Shown here one piece after another: positions 1-13,400 of a stretch of 64,000 nt of DNA. The stretch is from Mimachlamys varia. Lineage: Eukaryota; Mollusca; Bivalvia; Pectinida; Pectinidae. The notes under the pieces were generated by a model. That model saw only the letters and a program-made list of their open reading frames with translations. It ran no database searches and was not told the origin of the DNA. The stretch's first letter is position 1. Each line of letters starts with the position of its first letter. The stretch covers positions 35,345,465 to 35,409,464 of the forward strand of contig OX392536.1 of NCBI GenBank assembly GCA_947623455.1, written 5' to 3'. A program made the position numbers and the translations under genes.

Positions 1-495
1 TTCTTACCTCAATCATCAGTTATATACAGTAAATTCTTACCTCAACCATCTGTTATATACAGTAAATTCTTACCTCAACCATCAGTTATATACAGTAAAT
101 TCTTACCTCAATCATCAGTTATATTCAGTAAATTCTTACCTCAACCATCTGTTACATACAGTAAATTCTTACCTCAACCATCAGTTATATACAGTAAATT
201 CTTACCTCAATCATCAGTTATATACAGGAAATTCTTACCTCAACCATCAGTTATATACAGTAAATTCTTACCTCAACCATCAGTTATATACAGTAAATTC
301 TTACCTCAATCATCAGTTATATACAGTAAATTCTTACCTCAACAATAAGTTATATTCAGTAAATTCTTACCTCAACGATCAGTTATATACAGTAAATTCT
401 TACCTCAACAATCAGCTATATACAGTAAATTCTTACCTCAACGATCAGTTATATAGAGTAAATTCTTTCCTCAAAGATCAGTTATATACAGTAAA
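1..495. repeat. 33-bp tandem repeat, about 15 copies, left end cut by window
   Basis: The motif TTCTTACCTCAA followed by ATCAGTTATATACAGTAAA recurs every 33 bases from position 1, so the array continues beyond the window. Copies differ by single bases (for example AACCATC, AATCATC, AACGATC) and decay after about 420. Because 33 is a multiple of three, the plus frame starting at base 1 stays open until a TAA at 346-348, giving an 11-residue periodic frame; there is no ATG and no other sign of coding. On the minus strand every copy carries AGGTAAGAA, which fits a 5' splice-site consensus, probably by chance. Confidence 0.95.
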
Positions 496-801
496 CTTTT
501 ATCTTTTATCTACAAAATACCACTCTAAAAGGTAACAAGTATTTAAACGTTGTCTAAAACCGAATCATCTGTATATAGTTATCATACATTGTACCAAGGA
601 AACACTAGCTTCACCAATTTGGTCACTCAATATTGCTTATTGCACGACTCGCGTTATTTGTAAGCCTGCATCAAAATTCTTGGAATTGCGACTGACCTAG
701 ATTATGTTCAAGTACTGTGTATATACCTAATGTATCGAAACGAACAGTATCAAGCTGACGAGAGTCAGATATGTTTATTTAAGAGCAATTCCGATTCTAT
801 T
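496..801. other. unique AT-rich sequence
   Basis: I see no gene, RNA or repeat here. It lies between the end of the 33-bp array and the foldback element starting at 802. Confidence 0.5.
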
Positions 802-971
802 TGAATGAAATCCAATTTTTTACATGCATGCCTCATTTTAAAGATGAATCCGAGGTTTTGCAGCCTAGTAACCTGTTACATACGTGGAGCGGGATATATT
901 TGGTATCGTCTGAAAGATTAAAGTTTCATCTTTAAAATGAGGCATGCATGTAAAAAATTGGATTTCATTCA
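802..971. mobile_element. foldback/MITE-like element with perfect 46-bp inverted repeats
   Basis: The left arm at 802-847 (beginning TGAATGAAATCC, containing ACATGCATGC) is the exact reverse complement of 926-971, separated by a 78-bp loop. There is no coding frame inside and no clear target-site duplication. Two perfectly matching arms suggest a young foldback or MITE, or recent arm correction. The family is not recognised. Confidence 0.75.
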
Positions 972-1407
972 GTGACGAAAACAAGCTTAGAGTGAAAATA
1001 GGTCGATTTTCTCGTTCAGGCTAGTTCTTTCCCTTGTCACAGATATATAGTAGTGGGAGGGGCTATATTCAAGAAAGTTAAAAAAATTATCTGATTATCA
1101 TTTTATAGTGACATAGGTCCGTGCCTAGCCCCTGATCGCCCCTAAAGGCTCATTCCACATGTCATAATACTAATACATCTGATATCGTTATAAATCTTAT
1201 ATGAAATATCTTAAAATGATGAAACAATATTTCATATTGAAAATAGATATATGTATGTAATTATAACCTATTGATGATGATGATTGTAAAGGGTTACTTG
1301 AGTTGGTGAGTATAGCTTAATCAACTAATGCTATAATGGTACAATATACTTAATTTATTATCTTCAAATTGTTGTCGCACCGGAACATTAACGCAGTGAA
1401 TGAGTAG
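972..1407. other. unique sequence
   Basis: AT-rich sequence with no recognisable gene or repeat, between the 802-971 foldback and the SINE. Confidence 0.45.
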
Positions 1408-1646
1408 CCTACTATTGTTTGGTTTATTTTGTTTTACGTCCTATCAACAGTCAGTGTCATTTCAGAACGTGCCAGGTTTTGGAGGTGGAGGAAAGCCTGA
1501 GTACCCGGAGATACACCACCGACCTACGGTCAGTAAATTGTACCTAGCCCCACGTGGGATTTGAACTCGCAACCTTAATATGGGGGGGGGGGGGGGCTAG
1601 TAATAGAATATTTAACCACTCTGCCACCGAGGCCCCTACCTACTAT
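1408..1646 (-). mobile_element. tRNA-derived SINE with target-site duplication
   Basis: Read on the minus strand, the element begins GGGGCCTCGGTGGCAGAGTGG, matching an RNA polymerase III A box (TGGCAGAGTGG, 1616-1626). A B-box-like GAGTTCAAATCCC follows (1556-1568) and then a non-tRNA body, ending in an A/C-rich tail of the GTAAAACAAAATAAACC kind (1411-1440). Direct repeats CCTACTAT at 1408-1415 and 1639-1646 flank it and are the likely target-site duplication. A run of 15 C (minus strand; G at 1582-1596) sits between the A and B boxes and widens their usual spacing. The tRNA head plus conserved body resembles known molluscan SINE families; the exact family cannot be named by eye. Confidence 0.85.
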
Positions 1647-2330
1647 AAAGATCTCGGGATGTGATTTCGATATTTCGTTATGTCGAGACTTTATATGCTA
1701 TGTCGACACTTTTGAAGCGTTCTGTATTGTCATACGTTTGCCGATTTCGACGATTATTCTCTGAAGGACATATAAACTTAGTGTTTACACCGGAGCAAAA
1801 CGTCAAGGGTAATGACGCTTGTTACTATAAATAGTAAATCCGATTCCGGACTTCAATGGATTATATATTACTACATGTACATGTAATACATAGGGATCAA
1901 AACGCTCTGACGCAGTGAATTGAATACTTTTAAATCAATCAGACATAGATTGTCCTTCAGCTAAAAATAGAAAACCAATTGTGGCGCTACATCTCGAGTA
2001 AACTTAGATCAATTTAACTAAAAGCTCGCAAATTGCTTCCTTGCAAAACAAAAGGGTTTCTTATTTCTTATTTCTTATTATCATGTCAATATGTCACAAT
2101 CATATATTAAACACAATATATCATAAACAGGTAGTGATGATGATCCGAAGGTTAAAATGTGAATTCCTGTCGTGATTGCACCATGTTTAATATAAAATTT
2201 AAGATATACGAATCTAAACCTTTCGCTAATTTCTTTGTTTAAAGTAATTGCTCTTATTTTGTTTTCAATTAAAAATAAATATCCCTGTAATAAAACAATT
2301 CTTCACCAAACATTTTGTGAAGAATTCTAA
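1647..2330. other. unique sequence ending in a hairpin at the satellite edge
   Basis: There is no gene here. A 10-bp inverted repeat (AATTCTTCAC at 2297-2306 and GTGAAGAATT at 2317-2326) forms a hairpin only four bases before the first 44-bp satellite monomer. Confidence 0.5.
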
Positions 2331-2869
2331 CACAGAGGACTTTAGGGGGTAGACATCTAGGTAATATAACGTTACACAGAGGGCTTTAGGGGGTAGACAT
2401 CTAGGTAAAATAACGTAACATAGAGGAATTTAGGGGGAAGATTTCAAGGTAATATAACATAACACAGAGGACTTTAGGGGGTAGACATCAAGGTAATATA
2501 ACGTAACACAGAGGACTTTAGGGGGTAAACATAAAGTAATATAACGTAACACAGAGGACTTTAGGGGGTAGACAACAAGGTAATATAACGTAACACAGAG
2601 GGCTTTAGGGGGTAGACATCAAGGTAATATAACGTCACACAGAGGACTTTAGGGGGTAAACATAAAGTAATATCACGTAACACAGAGGACTTTAGGGGGT
2701 AAACATAAAGTAATATAACGTAACACAGAGGGCTTTAGGGGGTAGACATCAAGGTAATATAACGTCACACAGAGGACTTTAGGGGGTAAACATCAAGGTG
2801 ATATAACGTCACACAGAGGACTTTAGGGGGTAAACATAAAGTAATATAACGTAACACAGAGGACTTTAG

Positions 2870-5490
2870 GGGGTAGACATCAAGGTAATATAACGTAACA
2901 CAGAGGGCTTTAGGGGGTAGACATCTAGGTAAAATAACGTAACACAGAGGATTTTAGGGGGTACACATCAAGGTAATATAACGTCACACAGAGGACTTTA
3001 GGGGGTAAACATCAAGGTGATATAACGTCACACAGAGGACTTTAGGGGGTACACATCAAGGTAATATAACGTAACACAGAGGACTTTAGGGGGTAGACAA
3101 CAAGGTAATATAACGTAACACAGATGACTTTAGGGGGTAGACATCAAGGTAATATAACGTCACACAGAGGACTTTAGGGGGTAGACAACAAGGTAACATA
3201 ACGTAACACACAGGACTTTAGGGGGTAGACATCAAGGTGATATAACGTCACACAGAGGACTTTAGGGGGTAGACAACAAGGTAACATAACGTAACACACA
3301 GGACTTTAGGGGGTAGACATCTAGGTAATATAACGTAACACAGAGGACTTTAGGGGGTAAACATCAAGGTGATATAACGTCACACAGAGGACTTGAGTGG
3401 GTAGACAACAAGGTAATATAACGTAACACAGAGGACTATAGGGGGTAGACATCAAGGTAATATAACGTAACACAGAGGTCTTTAGGGGGTAAACATCAAG
3501 GTAATATAACGTAACACAGAGGACTTGAGTGGGTAGACAACAAGGTAATATAACGTCACACAGAGGACTTTAGGGGGTAGACAACAAGGTAACATAACGT
3601 AACACACAGGACTTTAGGGGGTAGACATCTAGGTAATATAACGTAACACAGAGGACTTTAGGGGGTAAACATCAAGGTGATATAACGTCACACAGAGGAC
3701 TTGAGTGGGTAGACAACAAGGTAATATAACGTAACACAGAGGACTATAGGGGGTAGACATCAAGGTAATATAACGTAACACAGAGGTCTTTAGGGGGTAA
3801 ACATCAAGGTAATATAACGTAACACAGAGGACTTGAGTGGGTAGACAACAAGGTAATATAACGTAACACAGATGACTTTAGGGGTAGACATCAAGGTAAT
3901 ATAACGTAACACAGACGACTTTAGGGGGTAAACATCAAGGTGATATAACGTCACACAGAGGACTTTAGGGGGTAGACATCAAGGTAATATAACGTAACAC
4001 AGAGGACTTTAGGGGGTAGACATCAAGGTAATATAACGTAACACAGAGGACTTTAGGGGGTAGACAACAAGGTAATATAACGTAACACAGAGGACTTTAG
4101 GGGGTACACATCAAGGTAAAATAACGTAACACAGAGGACTTTAGGGGGTAGACATCTAGGTGAAATAACGTAACACAGAGGACTTTAGGGGGTAGACAAC
4201 AAGGTAATATAACGTAACACAGATGACTTTAGGGGGTAGACATCAAAGTAATATCACGTCACACAGAGGACTTTAGGGGGTAGACAACAAGGTAACATAA
4301 CGTAACACACAGGACTTGAGTGGGTAGACATCAAGGTAATATAACGTAACACAGACGACTTTAGGGGGAAGACATCAAGGTAATGTAACGTAACACAGAG
4401 GACTTTAGGGGGTAGACATCAAGGTGATGTAACGTAACACAGAGGACTTTAGGGGGTAAACATCTAGGTAATATAACGTAACACAGAGGACTTTAGGGGG
4501 TAGACATCAAGGTAATATAACGTAACACAGAGGACTTTAGGGGGTAGACAACAAGGTAATATAACGTAACACAGAGGACTTTAGGGGGTAGACATCAAGG
4601 TAATATAACGTCACACAGAGGACTTTAGGGGGTAGACATCAAGGTAATATAACGTCACACAGAGGACTTTAGGGGGTAGACATCAAGGTAATATAACGTC
4701 ACACAGAGGACTTTAGGGGGTAGACATCAAGGTAATATAACGTAACACAGAGGACTTTAGGGGGTAGACATCAAGGTAATATAACGTAACACAGAGGACT
4801 TTAGGGGGTAAACATAAAGTAATATAACGTAACACAGAGGACTATTGGGGGTAGACATCAAGGTAATATAACGTAACACAGAGGGCTTTAGGGGGTAGAC
4901 ATCAAGGTAATATAACGTAACACAGAGGGCTTTAGGGGGTAGACATCTAGGTAAAATAACGTAACACAGAGGATTTTAGGGGGAAGATATCAAGGTAATA
5001 TAACGTAACACAGAGGACTTTAGGGGGTAGACAACAAGGTAATATAACGTCACACAGAGGACTTTAGGGGGTAAACATCAAGGTGATATAACGTCACACA
5101 GAGGACTTTAGGGGGTAAACATCAAGGTAATATAACGTAACACAGAGGACTTTAGGGGGTACACATCAAGGTAATATAACGTAACACAGAGGACTATAGG
5201 GGATAGACATCAAGGTAATATAACGTCACACAGAGGACTTTAGGGGGTAGACATCAAGGTAATATAACGTCACACAGAGGACTTTAGGGGGTAGACATCA
5301 AGGTAATATAACGTCACACAGAGGACTTTAGGGGGTAGACATCAAGGTAATATAACGTCACACAGAGGACTTTAGGGGGTAGACATCAAGGTAATATAAC
5401 GTAACACAGACGACTTTCGGGGGTAGACATCAAGTAATATAACGTAACACAGATGACTTTAGGGGGTAGACATCAAGGTAATATAACGTA
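2870..5490. repeat. higher-order block A of the 44-bp array
   Basis: The monomer-variant order here is repeated in 5463-8170. The offset is 2593 bases from about 2870 to 4740, then 2681 bases (two extra monomers in the later copy) up to about 5490. Landmarks checked include the block with CAGAGGGCTT at 2901 and 5494, the 43-base-type monomer at 3876 and 6469, and the TAATGTAACG monomer at 4381 and 6974. Confidence 0.85.
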
Positions 5491-8170
5491 ACACAGAGGG
5501 CTTTAGGGGGTAGACATCTAGGTAAAATAACGTAACACAGAGGATTTTAGGGGGTACACATCAAGGTAATATAACGTCACACAGAGGACTTTAGGGGGTA
5601 AACATCAAGGTGATATAACGTCACACAGAGGACTTTAGGGGGTACACATCAAGGTAATATAACGTAACACAGAGGACTTTAGGGGGTAGACAACAAGGTA
5701 ATATAACGTAACACAGATGACTTTAGGGGGTAGACATCAAGGTAATATAACGTCACACAGAGGACTTTAGGGGGTAGACAACAAGGTAACATAACGTAAC
5801 ACACAGGACTTTAGGGGGTAGACATCAAGGTGATATAACGTCACACAGAGGACTTTAGGGGGTAGACAACAAGGTAACATAACGTAACACACAGGACTTT
5901 AGGGGGTAGACATCTAGGTAATATAACGTAACACAGAGGACTTTAGGGGGTAAACATCAAGGTGATATAACGTCACACAGAGGACTTGAGTGGGTAGACA
6001 ACAAGGTAATATAACGTAACACAGAGGACTATAGGGGGTAGACATCAAGGTAATATAACGTAACACAGAGGTCTTTAGGGGGTAAACATCAAGGTAATAT
6101 AACGTAACACAGAGGACTTGAGTGGGTAGACAACAAGGTAATATAACGTCACACAGAGGACTTTAGGGGGTAGACAACAAGGTAACATAACGTAACACAC
6201 AGGACTTTAGGGGGTAGACATCTAGGTAATATAACGTAACACAGAGGACTTTAGGGGGTAAACATCAAGGTGATATAACGTCACACAGAGGACTTGAGTG
6301 GGTAGACAACAAGGTAATATAACGTAACACAGAGGACTATAGGGGGTAGACATCAAGGTAATATAACGTAACACAGAGGTCTTTAGGGGGTAAACATCAA
6401 GGTAATATAACGTAACACAGAGGACTTGAGTGGGTAGACAACAAGGTAATATAACGTAACACAGATGACTTTAGGGGTAGACATCAAGGTAATATAACGT
6501 AACACAGACGACTTTAGGGGGTAAACATCAAGGTGATATAACGTCACACAGAGGACTTTAGGGGGTAGACATCAAGGTAATATAACGTAACACAGAGGAC
6601 TTTAGGGGGTAGACATCAAGGTAATATAACGTAACACAGAGGACTTTAGGGGGTAGACAACAAGGTAATATAACGTAACACAGAGGACTTTAGGGGGTAC
6701 ACATCAAGGTAAAATAACGTAACACAGAGGACTTTAGGGGGTAGACATCTAGGTGAAATAACGTAACACAGAGGACTTTAGGGGGTAGACAACAAGGTAA
6801 TATAACGTAACACAGATGACTTTAGGGGGTAGACATCAAAGTAATATCACGTCACACAGAGGACTTTAGGGGGTAGACAACAAGGTAACATAACGTAACA
6901 CACAGGACTTGAGTGGGTAGACATCAAGGTAATATAACGTAACACAGACGACTTTAGGGGGAAGACATCAAGGTAATGTAACGTAACACAGAGGACTTTA
7001 GGGGGTAGACATCAAGGTGATGTAACGTAACACAGAGGACTTTAGGGGGTAAACATCTAGGTAATATAACGTAACACAGAGGACTTTAGGGGGTAGACAT
7101 CAAGGTAATATAACGTAACACAGAGGACTTTAGGGGGTAGACAACAAGGTAATATAACGTAACACAGAGGACTTTAGGGGGTAGACATCAAGGTAATATA
7201 ACGTCACACAGAGGACTTTAGGGGGTAGACATCAAGGTAATATAACGTCACACAGAGGACTTTAGGGGGTAGACATCAAGGTAATATAACGTCACACAGA
7301 GGACTTTAGGGGGTAGACATCAAGGTAATATAACGTCACACAGAGGACTTTAGGGGGTAGACATCAAGGTAATATAACGTAACACAGACGACTTTAGGGG
7401 GTAGACATCAAGGTAATATAACGTAACACAGAGGACTTTAGGGGGTAGACATCAAGGTAATATAACGTAACACAGAGGACTTTAGGGGGTAAACATAAAG
7501 TAATATAACGTAACACAGAGGACTATTGGGGGTAGACATCAAGGTAATATAACGTAACACAGAGGGCTTTAGGGGGTAGACATCAAGGTAATATAACGTA
7601 ACACAGAGGGCTTTAGGGGGTAGACATCTAGGTAAAATAACGTAACACAGAGGATTTTAGGGGGAAGATATCAAGGTAATATAACGTAACACAGAGGACT
7701 TTAGGGGGTAGACAACAAGGTAATATAACGTCACACAGAGGACTTTAGGGGGTAAACATCAAGGTGATATAACGTCACACAGAGGACTTTAGGGGGTAAA
7801 CATCAAGGTAATATAACGTAACACAGAGGACTTTAGGGGGTACACATCAAGGTAATATAACGTAACACAGAGGACTATAGGGGATAGACATCAAGGTAAT
7901 ATAACGTCACACAGAGGACTTTAGGGGGTAGACATCAAGGTAATATAACGTCACACAGAGGACTTTAGGGGGTAGACATCAAGGTAATATAACGTCACAC
8001 AGAGGACTTTAGGGGGTAGACATCAAGGTAATATAACGTCACACAGAGGACTTTAGGGGATAGACATCAAGGTAATATAACGTAACACAGACGACTTTCG
8101 GGGGTAGACATCAAGTAATATAACGTAACACAGATGACTTTAGGGGGTAGACATCAAGGTAATATAACGT
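5463..8170. repeat. higher-order block B of the 44-bp array
   Basis: This is the second copy of block A, with two additional monomers at about 7334-7421. Its distal part also seeds the 2020-bp tandem duplication that follows. Confidence 0.85.
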
Positions 8171-10430
8171 AACACAGAGGACTTTAGGGGGTAAACATAA
8201 AGTAATATAACGTAACACAGAGGACTTTAGGGGGTAGACATCAAGGTAATATAACGTAACACAGAGGGCTTTAGGGGGTAGACATCAAGGTAATATAACG
8301 TAACACAGAGGGCTTTAGGGGGTAGACATCTAGGTAAAATAACGTAACACAGAGGATTTTAGGGGGAAGATATCAAGGTAATATAACGTAACACAGAGGA
8401 CTTTAGGGGGTAAACATCAAGGTAATATAACGTAACACAGAGGACTTGAGTGGGTAGACAACAAGGTAATATAACGTAACACAGATGACTTTAGGGGTAG
8501 ACATCAAGGTAATATAACGTAACACAGACGACTTTAGGGGGTAAACATCAAGGTGATATAACGTCACACAGAGGACTTTAGGGGGTAGACATCAAGGTAA
8601 TATAACGTAACACAGAGGACTTTAGGGGGTAGACATCAAGGTAATATAACGTAACACAGAGGACTTTAGGGGGTAGACAACAAGGTAATATAACGTAACA
8701 CAGAGGACTTTAGGGGGTACACATCAAGGTAAAATAACGTAACACAGAGGACTTTAGGGGGTAGACATCTAGGTAAAATAACGTAACACAGAGGACTTTA
8801 GGGGGTAGACAACAAGGTAATATAACGTAACACAGATGACTTTAGGGGGTAGACATCAAAGTAATATCACGTCACACAGAGGACTTTAGGGGGTAGACAA
8901 CAAGGTAACATAACGTAACACACAGGACTTGAGTGGGTAGACATCAAGGTAATATAACGTAACACAGACGACTTTAGGGGGAAGACATCAAGGTAATGTA
9001 ACGTAACACAGAGGACTTTAGGGGGTAGACATCAAGGTGATGTAACGTAACACAGAGGACTTTAGGGGGTAAACATCTAGGTAATATAACGTAACACAGA
9101 GGACTTTAGGGGGTAGACATCAAGGTAATATAACGTAACACAGAGGACTTTAGGGGGTAGACAACAAGGTAATATAACGTAACACAGAGGACTTTAGGGG
9201 GTAGACATCAAGGTAATATAACGTCACACAGAGGACTTTAGGGGGTAGACATCAAGGTAATATAACGTCACACAGAGGACTTTAGGGGGTAGACATCAAG
9301 GTAATATAACGTCACACAGAGGACTTTAGGGGGTAGACATCAAGGTAATATAACGTCACACAGAGGACTTTAGGGGGTAGACATCAAGGTAATATAACGT
9401 AACACAGACGACTTTAGGGGGTAGACATCAAGGTAATATAACGTAACACAGAGGACTTTAGGGGGTAGACATCAAGGTAATATAACGTAACACAGAGGAC
9501 TTTAGGGGGTAAACATAAAGTAATATAACGTAACACAGAGGACTATTGGGGGTAGACATCAAGGTAATATAACGTAACACAGAGGGCTTTAGGGGGTAGA
9601 CATCAAGGTAATATAACGTAACACAGAGGGCTTTAGGGGGTAGACATCTAGGTAAAATAACGTAACACAGAGGATTTTAGGGGGAAGATATCAAGGTAAT
9701 ATAACGTAACACAGAGGACTTTAGGGGGTAGACAACAAGGTAATATAACGTCACACAGAGGACTTTAGGGGGTAAACATCAAGGTGATATAACGTCACAC
9801 AGAGGACTTTAGGGGGTAAACATCAAGGTAATATAACGTAACACAGAGGACTTTAGGGGGTACACATCAAGGTAATATAACGTAACACAGAGGACTATAG
9901 GGGATAGACATCAAGGTAATATAACGTCACACAGAGGACTTTAGGGGGTAGACATCAAGGTAATATAACGTCACACAGAGGACTTTAGGGGGTAGACATC
10001 AAGGTAATATAACGTCACACAGAGGACTTTAGGGGGTAGACATCAAGGTAATATAACGTCACACAGAGGACTTTAGGGGGTAGACATCAAGGTAATATAA
10101 CGTAACACAGACGACTTTCGGGGGTAGACATCAAGTAATATAACGTAACACAGATGACTTTAGGGGGTAGACATCAAGGTAATATAACGTAACACAGAGG
10201 ACTTTAGGGGGTAAACATAAAGTAATATAACGTAACACAGAGGACATTAGGGGGTAGACATCAAGGTAATATAACGTAACACAGAGGGCTTTAGGGGGTA
10301 GACATCAAGGTAATATAACGTAACACAGAGGGCTTTAGGGGGTAGACATCTAGGTAAAATAACGTAACACAGAGGATTTTAGGGGGAAGATATCAAGGTA
10401 ATATAACGTAACACAGAGGACTTTAGGGGG
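6381..10430. repeat. 2020-bp tandem duplication inside the 44-bp array
   Basis: Sequence 6381-8410 recurs at 8401-10430 with a constant 2020-base offset and only a handful of differences seen by eye (for example near 6749/8769, 8060/10080 and 8224/10244). The landmark AAACATAAAGTAAT monomer is found at 7481/9501 and 8181/10201. Near identity implies a very recent unequal exchange or replication event, or an assembly join. Confidence 0.85.
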
Positions 10431-13400
10431 TAGACAACAAGGTAATATAACGTCACACAGAGGACTTTAGGGGGTAAACATCAAGGTGATATAACGTCAC
10501 ACAGAGGACTTTAGGGGGTAAACATCAAGGTAATATAACGTAACACAGAGGACTTTAGGGGGTAGACAACAAGGTAATAAAACGTAACACAGATGACTTT
10601 AGGGGGTAGACATCAAGGTAATATAACGTCACACAGAGGACTTTAGGGGGTAGACAACAAGGTAACATAACGTAACACACAGGACTTTTGTGGGTAGACA
10701 TCAAGGTGATATAACGTCACACAGAGGACTTTAGGGGGTAAACATCAAGGTGATATAACGTCACACAGAGGACTTTAGGGGGTAAACATCAAGGTAATAT
10801 AACGTAACACAGAGGACTTTAGGGGGTAGACAACAAGGTAATATAACGTAACACAGATGACTTTAGGGGTAGACATCAAGGTAATATAACGTCACACAGA
10901 GGACTTTAGGGGGTAAAAATCAAGGTGATATAACGTAACACAGAGGACTTTAGGGGGTAGACATCAAGGTGATGTAACGTAACACAGATGACTTTAGGGG
11001 GTAGACATCAAGGTTATATAACGTAACACAGAGGACTTTAGGGGGTAAACATCTAGGTAATATAACGTAACACAGAGGACTTTAGGGGGTAGATATCAAG
11101 GTAATATAACGTAACACAGAGGACTTTAGGGGGAAGATATCAAGGTAATATAACGTCACACAGAGGACTATAGGGGGTACACATCAAGGTAATATAACGT
11201 AACACAGAGGACTTTAGGGGGTACACATCAAGGTAATATAACGTAACACAGAGGACTATAGGGGATAGACATCAAGGTAATATAACGTCACACAGAGGAC
11301 TTTAGGGGGTAGACATCAAGGTAATATAACGTCACACAGAGGACTTTAGGGGGTAGACATCAAGGTAATATAACGTCACACAGAGGACTTTAGGGGGTAG
11401 ACATCAAGGTAATATAACGTAACACAGAGGACTTTAGGGGGTAGACATCAATGTAATATAACGTAACACAGACGACTTTAGGGGGTAGACATCAAGGTAA
11501 TATAACGTAACACAGATGACTTTAGGGGGTAGACATCAAGGTAATATAAAGTCACACAGAGGACTTTAGGGGGTAGACATCAAGGTGATGTAACGTAACA
11601 CAGAGGACTTTAGGGGGTAGACATCAAGGTAATATAGCGTAACACAGAGGACTTTAGGGGGTAGACATCAAGGTAATATAACGTAACACAGAGGACTTTA
11701 GGGGGTAGACAACAAGGTAATATAACGTAACAGAGAGGGCTTTAGGGGGTAGATATCAAGGTAATATAACGTAACACAGAGGACTTTACGGGGTAAACAT
11801 CAAGGTAATATAACGTAACACAGAGGGCTTTAGGGGGTAGACATCTAGGTAAAATAACGTAACACAGAGGATTTTAGGGGGAAGATATCAAGGTAATATA
11901 ACGTAACACAGAGCAATTTAGGGGGTAGACAACAAGGTAATATAACGTCACACAGAGGACTTTAGGGGGTAAACATCAAGGTGATATAACGTCACACAGA
12001 GGACTTTAGGGGGTAAACATCAAGGTAATATAACGTAACACAGAGGACTTTAGGGGGTAGACAACAAGGTAATATAACGTAACACAGATGACTTTAGGGG
12101 GTAGACATCAAGGTAATATAACGTCACACAGAGGACTTTAGGGGGTAGACAACAAGGTAACATAACGTAACACACAGGACTTTAGTGGGTAGACATCAAG
12201 GTGATATAACGTCACACAGAGGACTTTAGGGGGTAAACATCAAGGTGATATAACGTCACACAGAGGACTTTAGGGGGTAAACATCAAGGTAATATAACGT
12301 AACACAGAGGACTTTAGGGGGTAGACAACAAGGTAATATAACGTAACACAGATGACTTTAGGGGTAGACATCAAGGTAATATAACTTCACACAGAGGACT
12401 TTAGGGGGTACACATCAAGGTAATATAACGTCACACAGAGGACTTTAGGGGGTAAACATCAAGGTAATATAACGTAACACAGACGACTTTAGGGGGTAGA
12501 CATCAAGGTAATATAACGTCACACAGAGGACTTTAGGGGGTAGACATCAAGGTGATATAACGTCACACAGAGGACTTTAGGGGTAGACATCAAGGTAATA
12601 TAACGTAACACAGAGGACTTTAGGGGGTAAACATCTAGGTAATATAACGTAACACAGAGGACTTTAGGGGGTAGACAACAAGGTAATATAACGTAACACA
12701 GATGACTTTAGGGGGTAGACATCAAAGTAATATAACGTCACACAGAGGACTTTAGGGGGTAGACAACAAGGTAACATAACGTAACACACAGGACTTTAGT
12801 GGGTAGACATCAAGGTGATATAACGTCACACAGAGGACTTTAGGGGGTAAACATCAAGATGATATAACGTCACACAGAGGACTTTAGGGGGTAAACATCA
12901 AGGTAATATAACGTAACACAGAGGACTTTAGGGGGTAGACAACAAGGTAATATAACCTAACACAGACGACTTTAGGGGGTAGACATCAAGGTAATGTAAC
13001 GTAACACAGAGGACTTTAGGGGGTAGACATCAAGGTGATGTAACGTAACACAGATGACTTTAGGGGGTAGACATCAAGGTTATATAACGTAACACAGAGG
13101 ACTTTAGGGGGTAAACATCTAGGTAATATAACGTAACACAGAGGACTATAGGGGGTACACATCAAGGTAATATAACGTAACACAGAGGACTTTAGGGGGT
13201 ACACATCAAGGTAATATAACGTAACACAGAGGACTATAGGGGATAGACATCAAGGTAATATAACGTCACACAGAGGACTTTAGGGGGTAGACATCAAGGT
13301 AATATAACGTCACACAGAGGACTTTAGGGGGTAGACATCAAGGTAATATAACGTCACACAGAGGACTTTAGGGGGTAGACATCAATGTAATATAACGTAA

